This document shows, piece by piece, positions 1 through 5,935 of a stretch of 6,251 bases of DNA. The translations under genes were made by a program, and so were the position numbers. The notes below the pieces were generated by a model that was not told the origin of the DNA, searched no databases, and saw only the letters and a list, made by a program, of their open reading frames with translations. Positions within the stretch are counted from its first letter, which is position 1, and the number at the start of each line of letters is the position of its first letter. Origin of the DNA: Clostridium sp. UBA6758 (GTDB taxonomy: Bacteria; Bacillota; Clostridia; Clostridiales; Clostridiaceae). The DNA lies in assembly GCA_002453475.1 (NCBI GenBank), contig DKGY01000038.1:6334-12584 (forward strand), in the 5' to 3' direction.

Positions 1-1
1 G

Positions 2-886
2 GGTGCTAGTGCTATAGGAGTTTTAACCACTTATCTTTCTGATAATCCAGCTATACTTACTTTAGCAGATGATAAAGGATTTAGAAGATATTTTAAAAAA
101 TATCAGTTGCCAGCTTTAACTAATCTAGGAACAGCCTTTGGAATGGGGTTGATTATTACTACCTATATGATGGGACAAAAGTCACCTATAGGAGAAAGTT
201 TTATACTGCCAGCTATAATAGGTAATGTAGGAGCTGTAATAGGAAGTATTGTAAGTACTAGATTAATGCTTAGACAAACCGCGAAAATTTATGGTAAAGA
301 AGAAATGTGTGTACAAGACAATGATACTGGTTTTGACATGATGAACTATAGAGAAATTAGAGATGGTAGTGTTGGAGAAAGATTTATTGGTGCTATGCTT
401 GAAGGAGGAGCTTCAGGAGTACAAATGGGACTTGCTATAATTCCAGGAGTTTTAATAATTTGTACTTTAGTTTTAATGCTTACCAATGGACCTTCAGCAT
501 CGGGTGCTTATACTGGTGCCGCATCAGAAGGTATTGCACTTTTACCATGGATTGGTGAAAAACTTCAATTTATATTAGTTCCATTATTTGGGTTCCAAAG
601 TCCAGAAGCTATAGCTTTTCCAATAACATCTTTAGGGGCTGCAGGAGCTGCAATTGGTTTAGTGCCTGAAATGTTACAAAATGGATTAATAGGCGGTAAT
701 GAAATTGCTGTATTTACAGCTATGGGAATGTGTTGGAGTGGATACTTAAGTACTCACGTTGCAATGATGGATGGATTAAAGTGTAGAGAGTTAACAGGTA
801 AAGCCATAGTTAGCCATACTTTTGGTGGATTAGTAGCAGGTATATTAGCTCACTTTTTATACTTATTTATAACAAAATTAATATAG
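2..886 (+). CDS. Polytopic membrane protein, probable CD0519/CD1768 family (3' part, start outside window)
   Basis: The reading frame is open from base 2 with no stop until TAG at 884-886, so 294 C-terminal residues are visible and the gene begins upstream of the window. A TTG at 107 is internal, because open, family-like sequence (GASAIGVLTTYLSDNPAI) precedes it. About seven hydrophobic segments can be seen, at visible residues of roughly 39-58, 66-90, 138-163, 177-198, 203-225, 232-260 and 272-294. A hydrophilic loop lies at about 91-135. Gly/Ala-rich helices with polar breaks (STHVAMMDG near 249-257, NPAI near 15-18) resemble nucleoside-recognition (Gate) membrane proteins, and the whole looks like the clostridial family named CD0519/CD1768. 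That family name comes from memory of its sequence pattern. Substrate and function are unknown; a transporter or permease role is inference. The gene ends at a strong terminator and converges with the ppx-like gene. Confidence 0.75.
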   Translation, partial: GASAIGVLTTYLSDNPAILTLADDKGFRRYFKKYQLPALTNLGTAFGMGLIITTYMMGQKSPIGESFILPAIIGNVGAVIGSIVSTRLMLRQTAKIYGKEEMCVQDNDTGFDMMNYREIRDGSVGERFIGAMLEGGASGVQMGLAIIPGVLIICTLVLMLTNGPSASGAYTGAASEGIALLPWIGEKLQFILVPLFGFQSPEAIAFPITSLGAAGAAIGLVPEMLQNGLIGGNEIAVFTAMGMCWSGYLSTHVAMMDGLKCRELTGKAIVSHTFGGLVAGILAHFLYLFITKLI

Positions 887-893
887 AAATAAT

Positions 894-920
894 AAAACCA
901 CCTTTTATGGTGGTTTTTTA
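894..920 (+). terminator. Rho-independent terminator, probably bidirectional
   Basis: The hairpin AAAACCACC (894-902), loop TTTTAT, GGTGGTTTT (909-917) has a 9-bp stem whose 3' side runs into a T-run (914-919). It lies 8 bases after the stop of the membrane protein. Read on the other strand, the same stem is followed by a T-rich stretch (TTTTATTATTT), so it can also stop transcription from the converging ppx-like gene. Confidence 0.88.
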
Positions 921-940
921 TTATGATGTATATATACATA

Positions 941-987
941 TGAAACTATATAACTATTTAAAAAGTTAAATAGTTATATGTGTTTCA
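941..987 (-). repeat. Long imperfect inverted repeat containing the stop codon of the ppx-like gene
   Basis: The arms 941-961 and 966-987 are complementary around a 4-base loop (962-965). A 13-bp inner stem (TATAACTATTTAA) and a 6-bp outer stem (TGAAAC) are separated by a small unequal internal bulge. The TAA stop of the minus-strand ppx-like gene (966-968) and its last few codons lie in one arm. In the ppx-like transcript this gives an AU-rich hairpin directly at the stop codon, upstream of the GC terminator at 894-917. It may help termination or protect the 3' end. It lacks a GC core, so it is unlikely to be an efficient terminator alone. Confidence 0.6.
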
Positions 988-1916
988 TTAGGTTGAGTAG
1001 TTGATTTTAAATAATTATTTAATATACCAGTTCTCAAGCCTTCACTACATATAATAATATTATGAAAGTTGCAATAGTTTATTATATGAGTTATTATTTC
1101 ACATCCACCTAATATAATATCAGCACGTTTCTTGGAAAGACCTTGTAAATTCTCTCTATCTTTTAAACTTATAACTTTAAGACTTTTGCAAAGAGTCTTT
1201 AGTTCAGAAGGGTTAGAAAGTTCTATTATATTAGTAGATGGACATGGGGTGGTTAAATAATTACAATATATCTTTCCAAGATTCTTAAAAGTTCCTCCAA
1301 TGCCAACTAAAGAGCTCCCATAAAAAGTTTCAATCCACGGTATATTAGAAAATAGCTTATAAAAAAAGTCTTCATTATAGTCACAGCTTAAGTATCTGCC
1401 ACGCTTATTAACTTTTATTTTCTCAGTTATGTTTATAGAACCTAGAGGAATACTAGTGTAATTTGTAAATATACCCTTTTCTATAAAAATTAATTCAGTA
1501 CTATTTCCACCAGTGTCCATTATTATACCTTTATCTAGGTTACAAGTAGAAATAACTCCAAGGTAAGAAAGATAAGCCTCCTCTTTAGGGGATAAAACTT
1601 GAACTATGATGCCTGTATGAGCTTTTATTAAATCAAGAACATGGTTACTATTTTCTGCTACTCTTAAAGCCTCCGTAGCCACAGAAATAATTTTAGAAAC
1701 TTTATTTATAATGCATGAGCGTAAAAACTTTTTTAAAACAGTTATTATATCTAAGGCTTTTTCAGCACTTATAATTTTATTAGTAGCTAAAGTAGCTCCA
1801 AGTCTTAAATGTTCCTTATCCTCATCTATAATCTTTGGATTGGACTTATCATCTATATTAACAATTAGTAGGTGAACTGTATTTGAACCAATATCTATAA
1901 TACCAATGTTATTCAT
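966..1916 (-). CDS. Short Ppx/GppA-family phosphatase (exopolyphosphatase-like)
   Basis: The product is a 316-residue cytoplasmic protein of the ASKHA-fold Ppx/GppA family. Such enzymes hydrolyse terminal phosphates of polyphosphate or convert pppGpp to ppGpp. Family motifs occur in order: phosphate-1 loop IIDIGSNTVHLLIV (6-19), ATEALRVAENS (80-90), SPKEEAYLSYLGV (109-121, with E113 at the usual catalytic acid position), phosphate-2 loop MDTGGNSTELIF (133-144), SIPLGSINITEKI (155-167), adenosine-type loop GIGGTFKNLGKI (205-216), LQGLSKKRADIILGG (257-271) and SEGLRTGIL (292-300). It covers only the two N-terminal actin-like domains; the C-terminal HD-type region of the roughly 500-residue enterobacterial Ppx and GppA is absent. 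I chose ATG at 1916 because GGAGGT (1932-1927) lies 10 bases before it. The longer TTG option at 1934 starts immediately before and overlaps that binding site. Polyphosphate and pppGpp activity cannot be told apart here. No ppk gene is adjacent. Confidence 0.85.
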   Translation of the reverse strand: MNNIGIIDIGSNTVHLLIVNIDDKSNPKIIDEDKEHLRLGATLATNKIISAEKALDIITVLKKFLRSCIINKVSKIISVATEALRVAENSNHVLDLIKAHTGIIVQVLSPKEEAYLSYLGVISTCNLDKGIIMDTGGNSTELIFIEKGIFTNYTSIPLGSINITEKIKVNKRGRYLSCDYNEDFFYKLFSNIPWIETFYGSSLVGIGGTFKNLGKIYCNYLTTPCPSTNIIELSNPSELKTLCKSLKVISLKDRENLQGLSKKRADIILGGCEIITHIINYCNFHNIIICSEGLRTGILNNYLKSTTQPNETHITI

Positions 1917-2046
1917 GATACTTGATACCTCCAATAAAAAACTCTTTTATTATTTATACGATAAAAATAATAAAATATCACATAATAAATATATTAGATG
2001 GTTGAAATTTAATGAAAGGATTTTATAGGAAGATATAATAAGAATA

Positions 2047-2114
2047 AAATATTAAAGCTATGTAAAAACAAAGAGCTAAAGTTCCTAATTAATTTCAGCA
2101 TAGCCTTAATATTT
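2047..2114 (-). terminator. 16-bp inverted repeat after the pirin-like gene, candidate terminator
   Basis: The arms AAATATTAAAGCTATG (2047-2062) and 2099-2114 pair over 16 positions around a 36-base loop. One position pairs as G-U only in minus-strand RNA and is an A-C mismatch in plus-strand RNA, so the fold favours the minus transcript. It starts one base beyond the TAG stop of the pirin-like gene (2116-2118). The minus strand continues into T-rich sequence but has no clean T-run, so it is either a weak terminator or a 3'-end stabilising hairpin. The rest of the 199-bp gap to the ppx-like start is AT-rich with no gene that I can support. Confidence 0.45.
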
Positions 2115-2115
2115 A

Positions 2116-2835
2116 CTAAGTTACAGTTTCAATGATAAGTATGTTACTAGGAATAATGGCTCTTACTTTAAAAGTTTCATTAGATATATAAGCACTATCT
2201 GAGCCTGTTAAGGTAATATTATCTGAGTTATTTGTAAAAATCTCAATATCTCCATAACATTGAAATAAATAGCATTGTCTCCCTTTATTAATTGTAAAAA
2301 TTAAATCTTTGTTAGGGTTTAGTAATGCAAAATAAATATTAATATCACAACTAGATTTAATAGGAGCTAGACCATTTATAGGACTAATAACATATAACCA
2401 CTGATTTTCAATAGAATTTTTAAAGTCATATTTATTTAATATAGGAGATTTATTATACTTTTTTAGATTATAAGCATCATTATTGGTGTATAAGGATATC
2501 TCTATAATATCTAGAGAATCAATACCACTATTAAAAATATCATAGGTTATTCCATCCATGCAGTTAATGTAAAGAAAATTTCCAGATGAAAGAGTATCTA
2601 AATTTCCTATGTTATCGCTATATAGTAATTCACCTGAGATTACATACATAATAATTTCTTCTCTTATTTTAAAATTATTATGAGTTCCACTTCTAGGAAC
2701 TAAGGTAATATTTTTTAGTTCTTTGATACAAAGTTCTGAATTCATATTATCAATAGAAATAGGAAGATTAGAAGTAGTTTTTAAATAAGAAAAGTTTTCT
2801 ACTTTACTATAAGAAACAATTCTTCTATTAATCAA
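2116..2835 (-). CDS. Pirin-like bicupin protein with degraded metal site
   Basis: The product has 239 residues, typical of compact pirins such as E. coli YhhW. The N-terminal cupin shows SGTH (49-52), EEIIMYVISGELLYSDNIGN (59-78, matching the pirin pattern for the tyrosine-valine strand followed by a D-x-x-GN turn) and GITYDIFN (95-102). The C-terminal cupin runs from about 149 (VISPINGLAPIKSSCDINIY) to the end, again in pirin order. Known pirins bind Fe, Ni or Cu through three His and one Glu and can act as quercetinases or transcription cofactors. Here the aligned ligand positions carry N54, K56, Y98 and I100; only H52 nearby might substitute. Loss of catalysis is therefore inferred. The start is TTG at 2833-2835, supported by GGGAGG (2848-2843) 7 bases upstream with no better ATG. 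The gene is divergent from the signal peptidase gene and upstream of the ppx-like gene, but 199 bp away. Confidence 0.75.
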   Translation of the reverse strand: MINRRIVSYSKVENFSYLKTTSNLPISIDNMNSELCIKELKNITLVPRSGTHNNFKIREEIIMYVISGELLYSDNIGNLDTLSSGNFLYINCMDGITYDIFNSGIDSLDIIEISLYTNNDAYNLKKYNKSPILNKYDFKNSIENQWLYVISPINGLAPIKSSCDINIYFALLNPNKDLIFTINKGRQCYLFQCYGDIEIFTNNSDNITLTGSDSAYISNETFKVRAIIPSNILIIETVT

Positions 2836-2842
2836 AATATTA

Positions 2843-2848
2843 CCTCCC
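2843..2848 (-). promoter_or_regulatory. Ribosome binding site deciding a TTG start (pirin-like gene)
   Basis: GGGAGG on the minus strand lies 7 bases before TTG at 2835, which is an ideal spacing. It supports translation from the non-ATG codon. Confidence 0.8.
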
Positions 2849-2940
2849 AGTATATAATTTATTATTTGGATATTTATATGAATAAATAATTTTAATTAAC
2901 ATAAAACTATTTTATGATATTAGTATTTGCAGTTTCTATA

Positions 2941-2977
2941 ATTTAATAGTAGGTATGTTTTTCACCTATTATTAAAT
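2941..2977 (+). repeat. 14-bp hairpin in the divergent intergenic region
   Basis: The arms ATTTAATAGTAGGT (2941-2954) and ACCTATTATTAAAT (2964-2977) flank a 9-base loop. One pair is G-U in plus-strand RNA and a mismatch in minus-strand RNA. No T-run follows. The element lies between the divergent pirin-like and signal peptidase genes, upstream of the candidate promoter of the latter. It could be an operator, or the 3' end of an unannotated small transcript. I see no gene in 2850-3030. Confidence 0.4.
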
Positions 2978-3035
2978 AAATTAATAAGTGGAAATAAATT
3001 AGATAACGAAAGAATATATGATAAGATGATATTTA

Positions 3036-3064
3036 TTGTTTAAAATGTGGTAGTATAGTAATAT
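3036..3064 (+). promoter_or_regulatory. Candidate housekeeping promoter of the signal peptidase gene
   Basis: TTGTTT (3036-3041) and TAATAT (3059-3064) are separated by 17 bases and resemble a sigma-A promoter. The expected start of transcription near 3071 leaves a leader of about 30 bases before the GTG. In DNA this AT-rich such matches arise by chance, so this is a suggestion only. Confidence 0.4.
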
Positions 3065-3086
3065 AAAAATAACTTTAAGTGACTTT

Positions 3087-3092
3087 GGGGGG
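3087..3092 (+). promoter_or_regulatory. All-G ribosome binding site of lepB
   Basis: Six G residues in a row, ending 8 bases before GTG at 3101, stand out in otherwise AT-rich DNA. They can pair with the CCUCC of 16S rRNA using one G-U pair. The run supports the GTG start. Confidence 0.65.
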
Positions 3093-3100
3093 AATAATTA

Positions 3101-3607
3101 GTGATAAAATTTCTTAAAGAATGGATTATACCAGCATTTATTGCTATAATTTTAGGATTTTTAATAAATAAATTTATATTTTTTAATGTAAATGTTCCAA
3201 CTAAATCTATGTATCCTACTATTACACCGGGAGATAGAATATTTTCATTGAGAACATATAGACCATCATCTATTAAAAGAGGAGATATTTTAGTATTTCA
3301 TTCTGATGAACTAAATAAAGATTTAATTAAAAGGGTAGTCGGACTTCCAGGAGAAAATGTAGAAATCCAATCAGATGGAAGTGTGTATATAAATGGAGAG
3401 TTTCTAGAGGAGAATTATGTAAGTAGCTTTAGCGATATTGCAGGAACTTTTAATGTACCGGAAGGTTGTTATTTGTTTATGGGAGATAATAGAGGAAATT
3501 CTATTGATGCTCGTCTATGGGAAAATCCCTATATATCTTTCGAAGACATACAGGGAGAGGGGAAATTTATTATATTTCCTTTTAATAGGTTTGGAAAATT
3601 AAAATAG
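3101..3607 (+). CDS. lepB: Type I signal peptidase
   Basis: This membrane-bound serine/lysine-dyad protease cleaves signal peptides from exported proteins on the outer face of the cytoplasmic membrane. The 168-residue length fits the small Gram-positive SipS-type enzymes. One N-terminal membrane anchor spans about residues 9-28. Box B PTKSMYPTITPGDRI (33-47) carries the catalytic Ser36. Box D, around LIKRVVGLPGE (75-85), carries the catalytic Lys78. Box E, MGDNRGNSIDAR (127-138), is intact except that the usual Ser before the final Arg is Ala137, a change outside the dyad. The second membrane span of enterobacterial LepB is absent. Translation starts at GTG 3101 after a GGGGGG binding site. 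It is flanked by its own candidate promoter and a strong terminator, so it is probably monocistronic. Genomes of this type often encode several such peptidases, so it need not be the essential one. Confidence 0.93.
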   Translation: MIKFLKEWIIPAFIAIILGFLINKFIFFNVNVPTKSMYPTITPGDRIFSLRTYRPSSIKRGDILVFHSDELNKDLIKRVVGLPGENVEIQSDGSVYINGEFLEENYVSSFSDIAGTFNVPEGCYLFMGDNRGNSIDARLWENPYISFEDIQGEGKFIIFPFNRFGKLK

Positions 3608-3639
3608 TATATTAATAATAAAACATTAAAGAAGTATTG

Positions 3640-3672
3640 AAGTGGTGAAATTTATTTCACCACTTTCTTTCT
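3640..3672 (+). terminator. Rho-independent terminator after lepB
   Basis: AAGTGGTGAAAT (3640-3651) and ATTTCACCACTT (3654-3665) form a 10- to 12-bp stem with a minimal loop, followed by TCTTTCTTT. It lies 32 bases after the lepB stop and separates lepB from the OPT gene. Confidence 0.88.
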
Positions 3673-3804
3673 TTATTTTTATGTTAAATACAATAATAAT
3701 TAAACTATATTTAGGGAAAGATAAATTCAATCCATAAAATATATTTAAAGGCATAAGGTAATTTAACAATGACTAAACTAGTAATAAAACAATGAAGAAA
3801 ACAA

Positions 3805-3832
3805 TTGAGTGAGAAGAAAAAATTAATATTAA
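3805..3832 (+). promoter_or_regulatory. Candidate promoter of the OPT transporter gene
   Basis: TTGAGT (3805-3810) and TATTAA (3827-3832) are 16 bases apart. The match to sigma-A consensus is moderate, and AT-rich background makes chance matches likely. If real, transcription would start near 3840, right at the palindrome 3842-3855. The remainder of the 3673-3892 gap holds only very short ORFs without binding sites, and I see no gene in it. Confidence 0.3.
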
Positions 3833-3841
3833 AAATAAGTC

Positions 3842-3855
3842 GAATATGCATATTC
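3842..3855. promoter_or_regulatory. Perfect 14-bp palindrome, possible operator
   Basis: GAATATGCATATTC is a perfect palindrome 37 bases before the ATG of the OPT gene and just downstream of the candidate promoter, a position where a dimeric repressor could act. I recognise no regulator for it, and it does not match the CodY box. Confidence 0.35.
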
Positions 3856-3892
3856 AATGTGACTAATATATCTTACTAAGGAGGAATTATAA

Positions 3893-5818
3893 ATGAAGGA
3901 AAATAAAAGATTATCACATACTGCCTATGGAGGTATAAAGGGTGATGACTATATGCCTTTTATTCCAACCACAACGGCAATGCCTGAGTTAAGTGTTTAC
4001 TCTATTGTAATGGGTGCATTATTTTCAATGATATTTGCAGCTGCTAACACTTATCTTGGATTAAAAGTTGGTCTCACTATTGCAGCAGGAATTCCAGGAG
4101 CAATACTGGGTACAGGAATTTTAAAAGGAGTATTTAGAAGAAATAATATATTAGAGGCTAATATGGTTGCTTCAATTGCAGCTGTAGGAGAATCTATAGC
4201 AGGTGGAATTATATTTGTACTACCAGCAATTATTTTATGGGGACTTAATTTAAGTGTTTCTACAATTGTTATTGTTACTCTGTTAGGGGGACTTGTAGGT
4301 ATATTCTTTGTTACTCCTCTAAGAAAATTTTTAATAGTTGAGGAGCATGGGAATTTAGTATATCCAGAGTCTATGGCTGCAGCTGAAGTTTTAGTTAATG
4401 GAAGTGAAGGCGGTAGTGGATTTAAAATGGTTTTAATGGGTCTTGGAATTGGTGGGGGTTATAAATTAGCTTCTGGAGGATTTGCTCTTTGGAGTGAAAG
4501 ACCAGAGTGGGTTATACCTGCATATCAAAATTCAGTATTTGGGATAGATACATTAGCATCACTTCTAGGTGTTGGATTTATAGTTGGTACAAGAGCATCA
4601 GCATTTATGTTTGGAGGATCTCTTGTAGCATGGCTTGGATTAATACCACTTATTAAATATATAGGTAGTACGGTTCCAGAGCCATTATTTCCTTCAACTA
4701 TGTTAATCTCAGAAATGGGAGCTTCAGATATATGGAGTAAGTATATAAGGTATATAGGAGCAGGAGCTGTTGCTACAGGTGGATTTATTTCTTTAGGTAA
4801 ATCAGCACCAACAATTATTAGATCCTTTAGAGCAGCTATGGCTGGCATAGGTAAAAAGGATAATGGTACAATAACTAGAATAAATGAAGAGCCCCCAATA
4901 GTTTGGGTAATAGCTTCAGCAATACTAGTATTTGTTCTTGCATGGTTATTGCCACAAATTAGAGTGGGGATAATAGGCTCATTAATGGCAGTAGTATTTT
5001 CATTCTTCTTTGCGGTAGTTTCGGCAAGAATGGTTGGTATAATTGGTGCATCAAATAATCCAGTATCAGGTATGACTATCGCTACTTTACTATTTGTTGC
5101 AGCAATATTAAAGATAACTGGCAATATAGGGCAAAAGGGGATGATTACAGCAGTTATGGTAGGAGGTATAGTATGTGTAGCTATAGCTGTTGCTGGTGGT
5201 ACTGCCCAAAGTTTAAAGACTACATTTATAATTGGTGGTTCACCAAAGAAAGTACAAATAGGAATGTATTTAGGTTTAATATTTGGTGCTGTAGTTTGTG
5301 GATATGTATTATTAATGCTTAATAACACATATGGAATTGGTTCAGAAGCAGTACCAGCTCCACAAGCTACTCTGATGTCAATGGTTATAGAAGGTGTTAT
5401 GACTGGTGAATTACCTTGGGTACTTGTATTCGTAGGAGTATCAATAGCAGTCTTTGCAGAAATATCTGGGCTTCCCGTACTTCCAGTTGCCCTTGGACTT
5501 TATTTACCGATACATTTAAATGCAGGTATATTATCAGGTGGTATAATTAGAATATTTGTTGAGAAGAAATTCAAGAAAAATGAATCTCTTATGAAAGAAA
5601 AAGTAGAGAGAGGTATTCTTATATCTTCTGGATTAGTTGCTGGAGATGCCTTAATGGGTATAGTAGTTGCAGTTTTTGCTACTTTAGGTATTAACGTAGC
5701 CTTTGGACTTAATTTTGAAGGGTTAACTCAAAATTCTATATTCTCAACAGCTATATTCATAATTCTTGGAGTGGTTATTTATCTTATTTCTTGTAGTGGA
5801 GATAATGAAAGAACTTAA
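3893..5818 (+). CDS. OPT-family oligopeptide transporter (TIGR00733 type)
   Basis: This 641-residue, highly hydrophobic inner-membrane protein has roughly 14-16 membrane segments, the usual size of the bacterial OPT branch. OPT proteins are proton-coupled importers of oligopeptides or metal-peptide/siderophore complexes; the substrate here is unknown. Recognisable conserved stretches are NTYLGLKVGLTIAAGIPGAI (52-71), VEEHGNLVYPESMAAAEVL (149-167), RASAFMFGGS (234-243), ASNNPVSGMTIATLL (386-400), GGTAQSLKTTFIIGGSPKK (435-453), LPVLPVALGLYLPIHL (527-542) and ERGILISSGLVAGDALMG (572-589). The N-terminal 25 residues are polar and presumably cytoplasmic. ATG at 3893 is preceded by AAGGAGG (3878-3884) with 8 bases of spacing, so the start is firm. 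No frameshift or truncation is visible. A long antisense ORF inside it is a compositional shadow. It is followed on the same strand by a PqqD-like gene, which hints at a peptide-related job shared by both. Confidence 0.92.
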   Translation: MKENKRLSHTAYGGIKGDDYMPFIPTTTAMPELSVYSIVMGALFSMIFAAANTYLGLKVGLTIAAGIPGAILGTGILKGVFRRNNILEANMVASIAAVGESIAGGIIFVLPAIILWGLNLSVSTIVIVTLLGGLVGIFFVTPLRKFLIVEEHGNLVYPESMAAAEVLVNGSEGGSGFKMVLMGLGIGGGYKLASGGFALWSERPEWVIPAYQNSVFGIDTLASLLGVGFIVGTRASAFMFGGSLVAWLGLIPLIKYIGSTVPEPLFPSTMLISEMGASDIWSKYIRYIGAGAVATGGFISLGKSAPTIIRSFRAAMAGIGKKDNGTITRINEEPPIVWVIASAILVFVLAWLLPQIRVGIIGSLMAVVFSFFFAVVSARMVGIIGASNNPVSGMTIATLLFVAAILKITGNIGQKGMITAVMVGGIVCVAIAVAGGTAQSLKTTFIIGGSPKKVQIGMYLGLIFGAVVCGYVLLMLNNTYGIGSEAVPAPQATLMSMVIEGVMTGELPWVLVFVGVSIAVFAEISGLPVLPVALGLYLPIHLNAGILSGGIIRIFVEKKFKKNESLMKEKVERGILISSGLVAGDALMGIVVAVFATLGINVAFGLNFEGLTQNSIFSTAIFIILGVVIYLISCSGDNERT

Positions 5819-5834
5819 AGATAAGTGGTGATTA

Positions 5835-5862
5835 TTGGGGTTATTTCTTATAATATTATAAT
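5835..5862 (+). promoter_or_regulatory. Candidate promoter ahead of the PqqD-like gene
   Basis: TTGGGG (5835-5840) and a perfect TATAAT (5857-5862) are 16 bases apart, so a start near 5869 would place the hairpin 5891-5917 in the leader. The -35 match is poor and the -10 overlaps an AT-rich palindrome (TTATAATATTATAA, 5848-5861), so confidence is low. Confidence 0.3.
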
Positions 5863-5890
5863 ATGTGGATATAATTATGAATAATATTAA

Positions 5891-5917
5891 AGTTAAGAGC
5901 CGTTGAGGCTCTTAACT
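5891..5917 (+). terminator. 11-bp hairpin between the OPT and PqqD-like genes; terminator or leader structure
   Basis: AGTTAAGAGCC (5891-5901) and GGCTCTTAACT (5907-5917) form a perfect 11-bp stem with loop GTTGA. The plus strand continues with AATTTGTAGG, which is not a T-run. Termination of the OPT transcript would therefore be partial at best. It may instead be a processing or stability element between two cotranscribed genes, or a leader structure if the PqqD-like gene has its own promoter. It ends 7 bases before the ribosome binding site of the next gene. Confidence 0.6.
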
Positions 5918-5935
5918 AATTTGTAGGTGATTTGT

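Noticed and set aside
107..109. TTG as the start of the first membrane protein
   Set aside because: The frame is open to base 2 with family-like sequence before it, and no ribosome binding site precedes the TTG.
1917..1934. Longer TTG start for the ppx-like gene
   Set aside because: The TTG overlaps the GGAGGT binding site that serves ATG 1916, and the added six residues precede the usual family start.
1933..1951. 7-bp AT hairpin just upstream of the ppx-like ribosome binding site
   Set aside because: Only A-T pairs; too weak to call a regulatory structure in this base composition.
3680..3736. 18-codon ORF between lepB and the OPT gene as a possible precursor peptide
   Set aside because: No ribosome binding site, right next to the lepB terminator, and no leader/core peptide character.
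4525..5328. 267-codon minus-strand ORF inside the OPT gene
   Set aside because: It is antisense to a clearly conserved membrane protein. Its predicted product is rich in Ile, Pro, Ala and Thr, as expected from the complement of Gly/Ala/Val-rich codons, and it shows no recognisable family.
5827..5883. 18-codon GTG ORF between the OPT and PqqD-like genes as a possible RiPP precursor
   Set aside because: No convincing ribosome binding site, and the sequence is simply AT-rich (Ile/Tyr/Asn) without core-peptide features.
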